Assembly (NCBI RefSeq): GCF_035938995.1
Contig: NZ_DASZGI010000405.1
Location: forward strand, 1 to 33,564
DNA length: 33,564 nucleotides
Direction: 5' to 3'
Source of the DNA: DASZGI01 sp035938995
GTDB taxonomy: Bacteria; Actinomycetota; Actinomycetes; Streptomycetales; Catenulisporaceae
Part shown: in pieces, positions 7,346 through 15,285 of the stretch
Layout of the letters: each line of letters starts with the position of its first letter
Position numbering within the stretch: the stretch's first letter is position 1
The notes under the pieces: model-generated
The model's input: only the letters and a program-made list of their open reading frames with translations
Database searches by the model: none
Told to the model about the DNA's origin: nothing
Program-made: the position numbers and the translations under genes

Positions 7346-7507
7346 TCACTTCCACCGCAGCGCGCCGGCCGCGATGGCCAGCGCCGCGCAGACGCCGAGT
7401 ATCCCGATGAGCACCTTCGGCAGGCCCTGCTTGGCGAAGGAGATCACGCCGCCGATCAGGAACAGGCCGAGGAAGATCAGCAGCGCGGCGGTGTAGCTAC
7501 CGGTCAC
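7346..7507 (-). CDS. Small two-helix membrane protein inside the his operon
   Basis: This 53-aa protein is short enough for gene finders with a length cut-off to miss. It starts with GTG at 7507, overlapping the hisB stop by four bases (GTGA), and ends ten bases before hisH. It has two hydrophobic segments, about residues 7-24 (ALLIFLGLFLIGGVISF) and 32-49 (VLIGILGVCAALAIAAGA). A short basic turn (AKQGLPK) lies between them and the C-terminus is RWK. The coupling to hisB, tight spacing and lack of stops argue that it is translated. A small membrane protein between hisB and hisH is, as I recall, also found in streptomycetes. It has no recognisable enzyme motif, and its link to histidine synthesis is unknown. 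Confidence 0.85.
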   Translation of the reverse strand: MTGSYTAALLIFLGLFLIGGVISFAKQGLPKVLIGILGVCAALAIAAGALRWK

Positions 7508-8109
7508 AGGACACCCTTCGTGCTGGGCACGCCCACGACGCGCGGGTCGTACGCGGCGGCGTCGCGCAGCGCCCGGGCCACCGCCTTGAACTGGGCTTCG
7601 ACGATGTGGTGGGCGTTGCGGCCGTAGGGGACGCGCACGTGCAGGCAGATCTGCGCCTGGGCGACGAAGGACTCGAAGATGTGCCGGGTCAGGGTCGTGT
7701 CGTAGGCGCCGATCATCGGGGCCATCCGCTCTGGCTCCTCGTGCACGAGGTAGGGGCGGCCGGACAGGTCCACGACCGCCTGCGCGAGCGTCTCGTCGAG
7801 GGGTACCCGCACGTCGGCGAAGCGGCGGATCCCGGCCTTGTCGCCCAGCGCCTCGCGGAACGCCGTGCCGAGCGCGATCGCAGTGTCCTCGACCGTGTGG
7901 TGCGCGTCCACGTGCAGGTCGCCTGCGGTCTTCACGGTCAGGTCGAACAGGCCGTGCTTGCCGAGCTGGGCGAGCATGTGGTCGTAGAAGCCGACGCCGG
8001 TGTCGATGTCGACCTCGCCGGTGCCGTCGAGGTCGATCCCGACCAGCACGCTGGACTCCTTGGTGGCCCGCTCGACCCGTCCGACCCGGCGGCGCGCAGA
8101 CTCGCTCAA
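7504..8109 (-). CDS. hisB: Imidazoleglycerol-phosphate dehydratase HisB
   Basis: HisB of 201 aa, the monofunctional form that dehydrates imidazole glycerol phosphate to imidazole acetol phosphate. The metal-binding motifs are intact: FYDHML, DAHHTVEDT and NAHHIVEAQFKA. The C-terminus ends VPSTKGVL, the usual IGPD ending. The start codon is the rare TTG at 8109, overlapping the hisC stop (TTGA). A perfect AAGGAG ribosome site lies six bases upstream inside the hisC end, and no ATG or GTG alternative exists before the conserved core. The following small membrane-protein gene is coupled to it. Confidence 0.96.
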   Translation of the reverse strand: MSESARRRVGRVERATKESSVLVGIDLDGTGEVDIDTGVGFYDHMLAQLGKHGLFDLTVKTAGDLHVDAHHTVEDTAIALGTAFREALGDKAGIRRFADVRVPLDETLAQAVVDLSGRPYLVHEEPERMAPMIGAYDTTLTRHIFESFVAQAQICLHVRVPYGRNAHHIVEAQFKAVARALRDAAAYDPRVVGVPSTKGVL

Positions 8110-9218
8110 AGGATCTCCTTCAGTGCGTTGAGGAACGCCCCGGTCTCCTCCGGGGTGCCCGCGGTGACCCGCAACATCCCGGGTAGGCCGACGTCGCGGA
8201 CCAGGACGCCGCGGTCCAGCAGGGCCCGCCAGACCGCTTTCTCGTCGGCGCGCTCCGCGCCGTCCCGGGCGAGCGCGAAGCAGACGAAGTTCGCGTCCGA
8301 CGGCACGACGTGCAGGCCCATCGCGGTCAGCTCGGCCACTATTCGGTCGCGCTGCGCCTTAACCGCGTCCACGGTACCGAGCAGCGCGTCCACGTGCGCC
8401 AGCGCGGTGCGCGCAACCGCCTGGGTGAAGACGGAGAGGTGGTACGGCAGGCGCACGAGCAGCAGCGCGTCGATGACGGCGGGGTCGGCGGCCAGGTAGC
8501 CGACGCGGGCTCCGGCCATGGCGAACGCCTTCGACATGGTGCGGGTCACGATGAGCCGGGGCCGACCGGGCAGCAGCCGCAGGGCCGAGGGGGTGCCGGG
8601 GCGGAAGAACTCCGCATAGGCCTCGTCGATCACGACCATGCCCGGCGCGGCGTCGACGATGGCCTCGACCAGTTCCCGCTGCGCGGCGGTGCCGGTGGGG
8701 TTGTTCGGCGAGGTGAGGAAGACCACGTCCGGCCGGTGGTGTTCGATCGCGGCGACGGCGGCGTCCGGGTCGAGACCGAAGTCCGCGTCGCGCCGCTCGG
8801 CGATCCAGCGGGTGCCGGTGGCCAGCGAGATCAGCCGGTGCATGGTGTAGGAGGGCTCGAAGCCGAGGGCCGAGCGGCCCGCGCCGCCGAAGCACTGCAG
8901 GATCTGCTGGATAACCTCGTTGGAGCCGTTGGCGGCCCACAGCTGACTGCCGGTCAGTCCGTGCCCGAGGTAGCTGGCCAGGTCCTTGCGCAGCTCGACG
9001 GCGTCGCGGTCGGGGTAGCGGTTCGCGCCCGCCGCGGCGGCGGCCACGGCCGTGCCGAGGTCGGCGATCAGCTCGGGCGGCGGCGGGTACGGGTTCTCGT
9101 TGGTGTTGAGCAGGACGGGCACGTCCAGCTGCGGCGCCCCGTACGGGGACAGCCCGCGAAGGTCGTCGCGGATCGGCAGATCGCGCCACGAGATCGGGCC
9201 GGCCTCGGTGTGCGTCAC
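8106..9218 (-). CDS. hisC: Histidinol-phosphate aminotransferase HisC
   Basis: A 370-aa fold-type-I PLP aminotransferase that converts imidazole acetol phosphate and glutamate to histidinol phosphate. The PLP lysine is Lys230 in TRTMSKAFAMAGARVGYL. LNTNENPYPPPP (near 37-48), LTSPNNPTG (168-176) and VVIDEAYAEF (195-204) are the usual substrate and cofactor motifs. The gene starts with GTG at 9218 and overlaps hisD by four bases; its own stop overlaps hisB. Length and motifs are normal. Confidence 0.96.
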   Translation of the reverse strand: MTHTEAGPISWRDLPIRDDLRGLSPYGAPQLDVPVLLNTNENPYPPPPELIADLGTAVAAAAAGANRYPDRDAVELRKDLASYLGHGLTGSQLWAANGSNEVIQQILQCFGGAGRSALGFEPSYTMHRLISLATGTRWIAERRDADFGLDPDAAVAAIEHHRPDVVFLTSPNNPTGTAAQRELVEAIVDAAPGMVVIDEAYAEFFRPGTPSALRLLPGRPRLIVTRTMSKAFAMAGARVGYLAADPAVIDALLLVRLPYHLSVFTQAVARTALAHVDALLGTVDAVKAQRDRIVAELTAMGLHVVPSDANFVCFALARDGAERADEKAVWRALLDRGVLVRDVGLPGMLRVTAGTPEETGAFLNALKEIL

Positions 9219-10681
9219 GCGGTCTCCTGCGGGGCCGGGTCGTCATAGGCGGTGGTGTCGACGAGTGGTGTCGCCTCAGGTACTGCCGACTCAGAGAGCG
9301 CTGGCTCAGGCACGGCTGGCGGCTCGGCGGACGCGTCCACGGCGGCCTCCCGCGCGGGCGCCCCGGTGGGGAACCGGGCGGTGACCGCCTGGCCGTGCGC
9401 GGGCAGGTCTTCGGCGTGCGCGAGGGTCACCACGTGGTGGGCGACCTCGGCGAGCGCGGCCTCGGTGTACTCGACGATGTGGACGCCCTTGAGGAAGGTC
9501 TGCACCGACAGGCCGGACGAGTGGCACGCACAGCCGCCGGTCGGCAGCACGTGGTTCGATCCGGCGCAGTAGTCGCCGAGCGAAACGGGCGAGTACGGGC
9601 CGACGAAGACCGCTCCGGCGTTGCGCACCCGTCCGGCGATCACCCGCGGGTTCGAGGTCTGGATCTCCAGGTGCTCGGCGGCGTAGGCGTTGACCACGGC
9701 CAGCCCGGCGTCGAGGTCGTCGACCAGCACGATCGCGGACTGGCGGCCGCGCAGCGCGGCGGCGATGCGCTCGGCGTGCTTGGTGGCGGCGACCTGCTGC
9801 TCCAGCTCAAGCTCGACCGCCTCGGCCAGCGCCACCGAGTCGGTGACCAGGACGGCGGCGGCCAGCGGGTCGTGCTCGGCCTGGCTGATCAGGTCGGCGG
9901 CGACGTGCGCGGGGCTGGCGGTCAGGTCGGCCAGGATCGCGATCTCGGTCGGGCCCGCCTCGGCGTCGATCCCGATACGGCCCTTGAGCAGGCGCTTGGC
10001 GGCGGCGACGTACACGTTTCCCGGGCCGGTGACCAGGTCCACGGGCGCGCAGCGGGTGGCTCCGCTGCCGGCGCCGTACGCGAACATCGCGATCGCCTGC
10101 GCACCGCCGACCGCGTACACCTCGTCCACGCCGAGCAGGGCGCAGGCGCCGAGGATGGTCGGGTGCGGCAGGCCGCCGAAGTCGCGCTGCGGCGGGGACG
10201 CGACGGCGATCGCGCCGACCGCGGCGATCTGGGCCGGGACCACGTTCATCACGACCGAGGAGGGGTAGACGGCCAGGCCGCCCGGCACGTAGAGGCCGAC
10301 CCGGTCCATGGGAATCCACCGCTCGGTGACGGCGCCGCCCGGCACGACCTGGGTGCGCACGTCGCGGCGCTTCTGGTCGGTGTGGACCTTGCGGGCGCGG
10401 CGGACCGACTCCTCGAGCGCGGCGCGCACCTGCGGATCGAGCCCGGCCAGGGCCTGGGACAGCGCGTCGCGGGAGACCCGGACCGATTCCAGCCGCACCC
10501 CGTCGAACCGCTCCCCGTACTCGATCAGCGCCGCCTCCCCGCGGTGGCGCACGTCGTCGCAGATGGGGCGCACCGCCTCGACGGCCCGCTCGACGTCGAT
10601 CTCGGCTCTTGGCACGAGCGCGCGCAGGTCGGTCGAGCCGTCGGAAAGGTCCCTTCCGCGCACATCGATACGAGTGATCAC
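9215..10681 (-). CDS. hisD: Histidinol dehydrogenase HisD with extended C-terminus
   Basis: HisD oxidises histidinol to histidine in two NAD-dependent steps with zinc. Clear family blocks include GPGNVYVAAAKRLL, GPTEIAILAD, DLISQAEHDP, VGPYSPVSLGDYCAGSNHVLPT and the C-terminal VEYTEAALAEVA...LAHAEDLPAHGQAV. Start: GTG at 10681 gives VITRIDVRGRDL, the normal N-terminus; the frame extends 29 codons upstream but that part is not HisD-like. A TACACT hexamer lies just before this GTG, so the message may be leaderless. At 488 aa it is about 50 residues longer than usual. The extra part follows the conserved end and consists of Pro/Glu/Ala/Ser pentads (AVPEP, ALSES, AVPEA). It is the first gene of the his operon; hisG and hisE are not in the window. 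Confidence 0.96.
   Translation of the reverse strand: MITRIDVRGRDLSDGSTDLRALVPRAEIDVERAVEAVRPICDDVRHRGEAALIEYGERFDGVRLESVRVSRDALSQALAGLDPQVRAALEESVRRARKVHTDQKRRDVRTQVVPGGAVTERWIPMDRVGLYVPGGLAVYPSSVVMNVVPAQIAAVGAIAVASPPQRDFGGLPHPTILGACALLGVDEVYAVGGAQAIAMFAYGAGSGATRCAPVDLVTGPGNVYVAAAKRLLKGRIGIDAEAGPTEIAILADLTASPAHVAADLISQAEHDPLAAAVLVTDSVALAEAVELELEQQVAATKHAERIAAALRGRQSAIVLVDDLDAGLAVVNAYAAEHLEIQTSNPRVIAGRVRNAGAVFVGPYSPVSLGDYCAGSNHVLPTGGCACHSSGLSVQTFLKGVHIVEYTEAALAEVAHHVVTLAHAEDLPAHGQAVTARFPTGAPAREAAVDASAEPPAVPEPALSESAVPEATPLVDTTAYDDPAPQETA
9249..9323. repeat. 15-bp imperfect repeat in the hisD 3' tail
   Basis: Five 15-base steps start at 9249, 9264, 9279, 9294 and 9309. The middle three (AGTGGTGTCGCCTCA, GGTACTGCCGACTCA, GAGAGCGCTGGCTCA) all end in CTCA. 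Read on the minus strand in the hisD frame they give pentads such as ALSES and AVPEA. Conservation between units is weak, but the phase is exact. Confidence 0.55.
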
Positions 10682-10813
10682 ACCGCCAGTGTAGTTCGAC
10701 TCTGGACAGCGGCCTGCAGCTATTCCGGTGTGTGGACGATCAGACGTGTGAGGACGCGGACCCGCCATCCGCTATCGCTGCATGGCACCCGTCGCGCCCC
10801 CTAGGCTAGGTCC

Positions 10814-11476
10814 ATGGCCGCCACGCTGCCGTTGTTCCCCCTCGGCTCTGTGCTGTTCCCCGGTGTGGTGCTGCCGCTGCACATCTTCGAGCCCCGCTAT
10901 CGCAGGATGGTCGCCGACCTGCGGGAACTGCCCGAGGGCGAGCCGCGCGAGTTCGGCGTGGTGGCGATCCGGGACGGCCGGGAGATCGGTCCCGAGGCCG
11001 TGGAGAGCGTATACGACGTGGGCTGCACGGCGCGGATCTCGGCCTTGGAGGCGCACGAGGACGGGCGCTATTCGCTGGTGACCACCGGGACGCAGCGCTT
11101 CCGGCTGCTGGACGTGGACACCACGGGCCCGTATCTGCGCGGCGAGGTGGACTTCCTGGAGGAGAACGCCGGCCCGGACGCCGAAGCGCTCAAGACCTCG
11201 AGCACCGCGCTGCTGCTCGGCTACCAGCGCGCGCTCGCCGGGCTGCGCGGCGTGCGGGCCGGGCCGATCCCGGAACTGCCGGACGACCCGACGGTGCTGT
11301 CCTATCTGATCGCCGCCGCGATGGTGCTGGACCTGCGGGACAAGCAGCGTCTGCTCGCGACGCCCGACACGGCGGCCCGGCTCAAGCGCGAACAGTCGCT
11401 GCTGCGCCGCGAGACGCTGCTGATCAAGGAGCTGCGGACGCTGCCCGCGGTGGATCTGCTGCGCCGCGACCGCTAG
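10814..11476 (+). CDS. LON substrate-binding-domain protein
   Basis: A 220-aa stand-alone version of the N-terminal domain of Lon protease (PF02190-like). It opens with LPLFPLGSVLFPGVVLPLHIFEPRYRRM, the hallmark of the domain, and continues with FGVVAIRDG and YSLVTTGTQRFRLLDVD. There is no AAA+ or protease domain, so it is not a protease. The C-terminal helical part (residues 150-220) ends in Leu/Arg-rich repeats. TAGGCT at 10803-10808 lies just before the ATG at 10814 and no ribosome site is seen, so the message is probably leaderless. The gene is divergent from hisD. The biological role of such single-domain proteins is unknown. Confidence 0.92.
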   Translation: MAATLPLFPLGSVLFPGVVLPLHIFEPRYRRMVADLRELPEGEPREFGVVAIRDGREIGPEAVESVYDVGCTARISALEAHEDGRYSLVTTGTQRFRLLDVDTTGPYLRGEVDFLEENAGPDAEALKTSSTALLLGYQRALAGLRGVRAGPIPELPDDPTVLSYLIAAAMVLDLRDKQRLLATPDTAARLKREQSLLRRETLLIKELRTLPAVDLLRRDR

Positions 11477-11507
11477 AAGCACGGGACCGGCGAGCGCGAC
11501 TTATAAA

Positions 11508-11548
11508 CACTGCCGATAAACCACGGCCGATAGACACCGCCGGTGAAC
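11508..11548. repeat. 13-14-bp degenerate repeat between genes
   Basis: CACTGCCGATAAAC, CACGGCCGATAGAC and ACCGCCGGTGAAC follow one another without gaps in the 147-bp space between two rightward genes. The array is short and imperfect, so it may be chance. Confidence 0.35.
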
Positions 11549-11623
11549 GCTGTGCCCGCTCGCTAGGATCTGCCCGAACGGCGCACCGGAGCGAGGACAG
11601 AACCGGAGAGGCGGGGCCTTCAC

Positions 11624-12133
11624 GTGGCCAAGAACGCGCGGCAGGACGCCAAGACGCGCAGCGCGGGCACTCCGGCGACCGTCGCTTTGACCCAGGCCAA
11701 GGTCGAATTCACGGTGCACGCCTACGACCACGACCCGGCGGCTCCGTCGTATGGGACGGAGGCCGCGGACGCAATGGGCGTCGCGCCGCAACGCGTGTTC
11801 AAGACCCTGCTCGCGGACGTGGACGGCAAGCTCACGGTCGCGGTGGTCCCGGTGTCCGGCCAGCTGGATCTCAAGGCCCTGGCAGCCGCGGTGGGTGGCA
11901 AGCGGGCTGCGATGGCCGACCCGGCGGCGGCTGAGCGCACCACCGGCTACGTGCTCGGCGGCATCTCGCCGCTGGGGCAGCGCAAGAAACTGCCGACAGT
12001 GATCGACCAGTCGGCGCTGGAGTACGAGACGGTCTTCTGCTCAGGCGGCCGCCGGGGCCTGGAGATCGAACTGGCCCCGGCGGACCTGGTGCGGCTGACC
12101 TCGGCGCGTACGGCTGCGCTCGGCCGCGCGTAG
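11624..12133 (+). CDS. YbaK/EbsC-family aminoacyl-tRNA editing deacylase
   Basis: This 169-aa protein has the YbaK (INS superfamily) fold that clears mischarged Cys-tRNA(Pro) or similar. Diagnostic segments are TPATVALTQAKVEFTVHAYDHDP, GTEAADAMGVAPQRVFKTLL with the key Lys60, VAVVPVSGQLDLKALA, and TGYVLGGISPLGQRKKLPTVID. Length is normal. The start is GTG at 11624, preceded by GGAGAGG. The N-terminus is basic and lacks a signal. It ends three bases before the stop of the convergent permease gene. Cys-tRNA(Pro) deacylation is the usual activity, but specificity cannot be proved from sequence. Confidence 0.93.
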   Translation: MAKNARQDAKTRSAGTPATVALTQAKVEFTVHAYDHDPAAPSYGTEAADAMGVAPQRVFKTLLADVDGKLTVAVVPVSGQLDLKALAAAVGGKRAAMADPAAAERTTGYVLGGISPLGQRKKLPTVIDQSALEYETVFCSGGRRGLEIELAPADLVRLTSARTAALGRA

Positions 12134-12136
12134 CCG

Positions 12137-13765
12137 TCAGATCGTCAGGTCGCGTCGCCGGAAACCGACGAGCGCGGCGGTGAGCAGCGCGACGGCGATC
12201 ACGGCCAAGGCGACGATCGGGGTCCAGCCGAAGGCACCGCCGGGCAGCTTGGGCACGTGCGTGAACGGCGAGATGTCGATGACGGCCTGGCTCAGCTTGA
12301 GTACCGGAGCGAGTTCCGCCATCAAGATGAACACCGCGACAAGACCCCACGCGACGGCGGTATAACGCGGCAAGGCCGCAGCCAGGAGCGCAGTCAGTCC
12401 GCCGACCACGGCGACCGCTGGCCACTGCGCGAGGGACGCACCGATCATCGTGGGTACCTGCCCCGAGACGTCGTGCAAGCGGATGCCATAGGCCAGGCCG
12501 GTGCTTGCGCCCATCACGAGCAGAAGGACCCCGCCGCCGAGCAGGGCCGCGCCGAAATGGCTCGCCGCGAAGCGCACCCGGCTCACGGCGGCCGCGAGCA
12601 GCGGTTCGACGCGCCCGCTCGTCTCTTCCCCGCGCAGGCGCAGCGTCGCCTGCACGATGTACACGGCCGCGATCAGGGCCATGATTTGCAGCACGCCCGC
12701 CAGGTAGGCGTCGACCAGTCCCTGCTGACCGCCCAGCTCTCGAAGGTACTTCTCCACGCTGGCGCTGGAGCTCAGCAGACCCCCGATGTCCTTGGAGACC
12801 GAACCGATGACGCCGCCGGCGAGGGCATAGGCGACGGCCCAGCCGAGCAGCGGGGCGCGGTGCAGGCGGTAGGCCAGGCCGTTGACACCGCGCAGGTCGC
12901 GTCCGGCGCGCGCGGCACCGTCGCGGGCGGCCAGCATCCCGGACCCCAGATCGCGGTGGGCGCTCAGTCGGACCGCGACGGCGGTGAGCACGAGCGCTCC
13001 GGCGATCGGGAGCGCGAGAGTCCACCACCGGTCCTGTGCGTATGCGTCGGCCTGCTCGACCCAACCGACCGGCGAGCACCAGAGCAGCCAGGACCAGCCG
13101 CTGGCGTCACCGGCGGCGCGGGCGAGGAACATCGCGCCGAGGATGGCGAACGCGATGCCGTTGGCCGCCCGCGAGGTCTCGGCGATCTGCGCGGTGACCG
13201 CGGCGAGCGCCCCGAACAGCAGGCCGCAAGCGCCGATCGACAGGCCGAGCAGGGCCGCACCCGCGGCGCCCTCGCCCAGGAACGGCAGCACGACGGCCGT
13301 CCCCACCGCGGCGATCACGTCGGCGAGCAGCGCGACCGAGAGCGCCGATGCGAGCGGCGCCTGGCGGCCCACGGCGGCCGCGCCGACCAGTTCCTGGCGT
13401 CCCGTCTGCTCCTCGGCCCGCGTGTGCCGGACCACGAGCAGGATGGACATGACGGCGGCGAGGGTGGCCGCGAGAGCGGCGATGCGCCAGGCGGTCAGGC
13501 CGCCGAGGGACGTGCTCTGCACCGGTCCGTAGATCGCCACCGCCGAGGGGGTGGCGTTGATCGAGGCGGCGAACGCCTCGCGCGAGGACTCGGTCGAGTA
13601 AAGACCCTTGAAGCTGTACGCCGTGGACGCGGAGGTGGCGATCAGCGCGTAGACCCAGACCGGGATCATGATCCGGTCGCGCTTCGCGGCCAACTGGATC
13701 ATGATCCTGGTGCCTGCCAGGGACTGCACTCTCAGTGCCTGGGTGCTCAATGTCTGGGCGCTCAT
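12137..13765 (-). CDS. ABC-2-type exporter permease
   Basis: A 542-aa integral membrane protein with about twelve hydrophobic segments in two halves joined by a polar loop near residues 265-300. It looks like the double-length permeases paired with drug-resistance ATPases (TnrB-type) in actinomycetes; motifs such as HTRAEEQTGRQELVGAAAVGRQ and RGEETSGRVEPLLAAAVSR, one per half, support this. The start is ATG at 13765, overlapping the ATPase stop by four bases. The N-terminus before the first helix is made of pentads (SAQTL, STQAL, RVQSL) encoded by a 15-bp repeat. With the upstream ATPase it forms an exporter probably controlled by the divergent GbsR-like regulator. The substrate is unknown. 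Confidence 0.9.
   Translation of the reverse strand: MSAQTLSTQALRVQSLAGTRIMIQLAAKRDRIMIPVWVYALIATSASTAYSFKGLYSTESSREAFAASINATPSAVAIYGPVQSTSLGGLTAWRIAALAATLAAVMSILLVVRHTRAEEQTGRQELVGAAAVGRQAPLASALSVALLADVIAAVGTAVVLPFLGEGAAGAALLGLSIGACGLLFGALAAVTAQIAETSRAANGIAFAILGAMFLARAAGDASGWSWLLWCSPVGWVEQADAYAQDRWWTLALPIAGALVLTAVAVRLSAHRDLGSGMLAARDGAARAGRDLRGVNGLAYRLHRAPLLGWAVAYALAGGVIGSVSKDIGGLLSSSASVEKYLRELGGQQGLVDAYLAGVLQIMALIAAVYIVQATLRLRGEETSGRVEPLLAAAVSRVRFAASHFGAALLGGGVLLLVMGASTGLAYGIRLHDVSGQVPTMIGASLAQWPAVAVVGGLTALLAAALPRYTAVAWGLVAVFILMAELAPVLKLSQAVIDISPFTHVPKLPGGAFGWTPIVALAVIAVALLTAALVGFRRRDLTI
13720..13764. repeat. 15-bp repeat at the permease N-terminus
   Basis: Three exact 15-base steps, GGGACTGCACTCTCA, GTGCCTGGGTGCTCA and ATGTCTGGGCGCTCA, occupy codons 2-16 of the permease (minus strand). 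The last two match at 11 of 15 positions. All three end in CTCA, like the units in the hisD tail. Confidence 0.65.
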
Positions 13766-14682
13766 CGCGCCGCCACCGTCTGCGGCTCGTCCTCCGTGCC
13801 GGCGTAGTAGCGCAGGAAGAGCTCCTCGAGGGTCGGCGGGCGCGTGGTGAGCGAGCGCACCCCCGCGTCGGTGAGGACGCGCAGGACGGATTCGAGCGCC
13901 TCCTGGTCCACCTGGCAGCGCAGCGTGGTGCCGTCGAGTTCGAGGGCGTGCACGCCGGGGAGCGTGTCGAGGCCGACGGGCGGCCGGGAAAGCTCGGCCG
14001 CGACGGCGGTGCGGGCCAGGTGACGCAGCTCGCTGAGACTGCCCGAGTCGACCGTGCGCCCGGCGCGGATGATGGAGACCCTGTCGCAGAGCTCTTCGAC
14101 TTCGCTGAGGATGTGGCTGGACAGCAGGACCGTCGCGCCGCGGTCGACCGACTCGGCGACGCACTCGCGGAACGCGGCCTCCATGAGCGGGTCGAGGCCG
14201 GAGGTCGGCTCGTCCAGAATCAGCAGCTCGGCGTCGGCGGCGAAGGCGGCGACGAGGGCGACCTTCTGCCGGTTGCCTTTGGAGTAGGCGCGCCCCTTCT
14301 TCTTCGGGTCCAGCTCGAAGCGTTCGATCAGCGCGTCCCGGCGCTTGGCCGCGAACCCGCCGCGCAGCGCGCCGAGCAGGTCGATGGCCTCTCCCCCGGT
14401 CAGATTCGGCCACAGCGTCACGTCGCCGGGCACGTAGGCGAGGCGGCGGTGCAGCACGACGGCGTCGTGCCACGGGTCCGCGCCGAGCATCCGCGCGGAG
14501 CCGGAGTCGGCGCGCAGCAAGCCGAGCAGCACGCGGATGGTGGTCGACTTGCCGGCGCCGTTTGGGCCGAGGAAGCCGTGGACCTCGCCAGCGCCCACCC
14601 GCAGATCGAGTCCGTCGAGCGCGCGGGTGCGCCCGAACGACTTGCACAGTCCGGCGATCTCGATCGCCGCGGTCGTCTCCAT
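13762..14682 (-). CDS. ABC exporter ATPase (drug-resistance type)
   Basis: A 306-aa ATPase subunit. Walker A is GPNGAGKST (39-47); the signature is YSKGNRQKVALVAAFAADAEL in place of the usual LSGGQ; Walker B is LLILDEPTSGLD; the switch His is in LLSSHILSEVEELCD. The variant S-K-G-N-R-Q signature is typical of ATPases partnered with double-length ABC-2 permeases. The C-terminal 80 residues contain the DrrA-like extension ending in PPTLEELFLRYY. ATG at 14682 lacks a ribosome site but has TAGCGT at 14695-14690 just upstream, so translation is probably leaderless. It is divergent from a GbsR/MarR-type gene and coupled to the permease. Confidence 0.93.
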   Translation of the reverse strand: METTAAIEIAGLCKSFGRTRALDGLDLRVGAGEVHGFLGPNGAGKSTTIRVLLGLLRADSGSARMLGADPWHDAVVLHRRLAYVPGDVTLWPNLTGGEAIDLLGALRGGFAAKRRDALIERFELDPKKKGRAYSKGNRQKVALVAAFAADAELLILDEPTSGLDPLMEAAFRECVAESVDRGATVLLSSHILSEVEELCDRVSIIRAGRTVDSGSLSELRHLARTAVAAELSRPPVGLDTLPGVHALELDGTTLRCQVDQEALESVLRVLTDAGVRSLTTRPPTLEELFLRYYAGTEDEPQTVAAR

Positions 14683-14701
14683 GCCGGGAACGCTACACTG
14701 A

Positions 14702-14719
14702 TTTCACAAACTCGTGAAA
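14702..14719. promoter_or_regulatory. Inverted-repeat operator between regulator and exporter
   Basis: TTTCACAAACTCGTGAAA has perfect 6-bp arms around a 6-bp centre. It lies in the 90-bp gap between divergent genes. On the minus strand it covers the likely -35 (TTCACG) of the exporter operon, 17 bases from TAGCGT; on the plus strand it sits upstream of TATGAA (14731-14736). The position suits repression of one or both promoters by the regulator at 14773. Confidence 0.65.
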
Positions 14720-14772
14720 GATGCGAAGTGTATGAATTCCGTAGGGCGAGCGGAGGAGGGAGAATCATCGGC

Positions 14773-15258
14773 ATGACAGAGGACTCACCGGTCCGCGACG
14801 AGGAGGCGGTGCGCCGGTTCGTGGAGCAGATCGCCATGCAGTTCGCCGAATGGGGCTTCCCCCGGATGGCCGCCCGCGTCCTGTTCGCCCTGATGACCGC
14901 CGACGAGCCGGGACTGACCGCCGGCGAGCTCGGCGAGCGCCTCGACGCCAGCGCGGCCGCGATCTCGGGCGCGGTGCGGTACCTCGGCCAGCTGCGCCTG
15001 GTGGTGCGCGAGCCGGTGCCCGGATCCCGGCGCGACCTCTACCGGTTGGCCGACAACGCGTGGTACGTGTCCGCGTCCGCCGAGATGGGGCTTTACAAAT
15101 CGCTCATCGCGACCAGCGAGTCAGTACTCGAGGCACTCGGCGGCCCGCGATCACCGGCCCGGGCGAGGGTCGCCGAGATGCGCGACTTCCTCCTGTTCCT
15201 GCAGGACGAGATGGCCGGGCTGCTCGAGAAGTGGAACGCGACGCGCGCGGCCGGCTGA
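14773..15258 (+). CDS. GbsR/MarR-family transcriptional regulator
   Basis: A 161-aa winged-helix protein. The helix-turn-helix part reads FPRMAARVLFALMTADEPGLTAGELGERLDASAAAISGAVRYLGQLRLVVREPVPGSRRDLYRL (about residues 26-90), followed by a helical dimerisation region. This is the GbsR-type branch of the MarR superfamily, common next to exporter operons in actinomycetes. ATG at 14773 is preceded by GGAGGAGGGAG. It is transcribed away from the ABC ATPase gene, and the inverted repeat between them is the natural operator. The likely role is ligand-responsive repression of the exporter; the ligand is unknown. Confidence 0.9.
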   Translation: MTEDSPVRDEEAVRRFVEQIAMQFAEWGFPRMAARVLFALMTADEPGLTAGELGERLDASAAAISGAVRYLGQLRLVVREPVPGSRRDLYRLADNAWYVSASAEMGLYKSLIATSESVLEALGGPRSPARARVAEMRDFLLFLQDEMAGLLEKWNATRAAG

Positions 15259-15285
15259 GCCCGCGCGACCCCGGTCCGGCAGGAG

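Noticed and set aside
11501..11791. 96-codon minus-strand frame between the LON-domain and YbaK-type genes
   Set aside because: It overlaps the start of the YbaK-type gene on the other strand and has no recognisable features.
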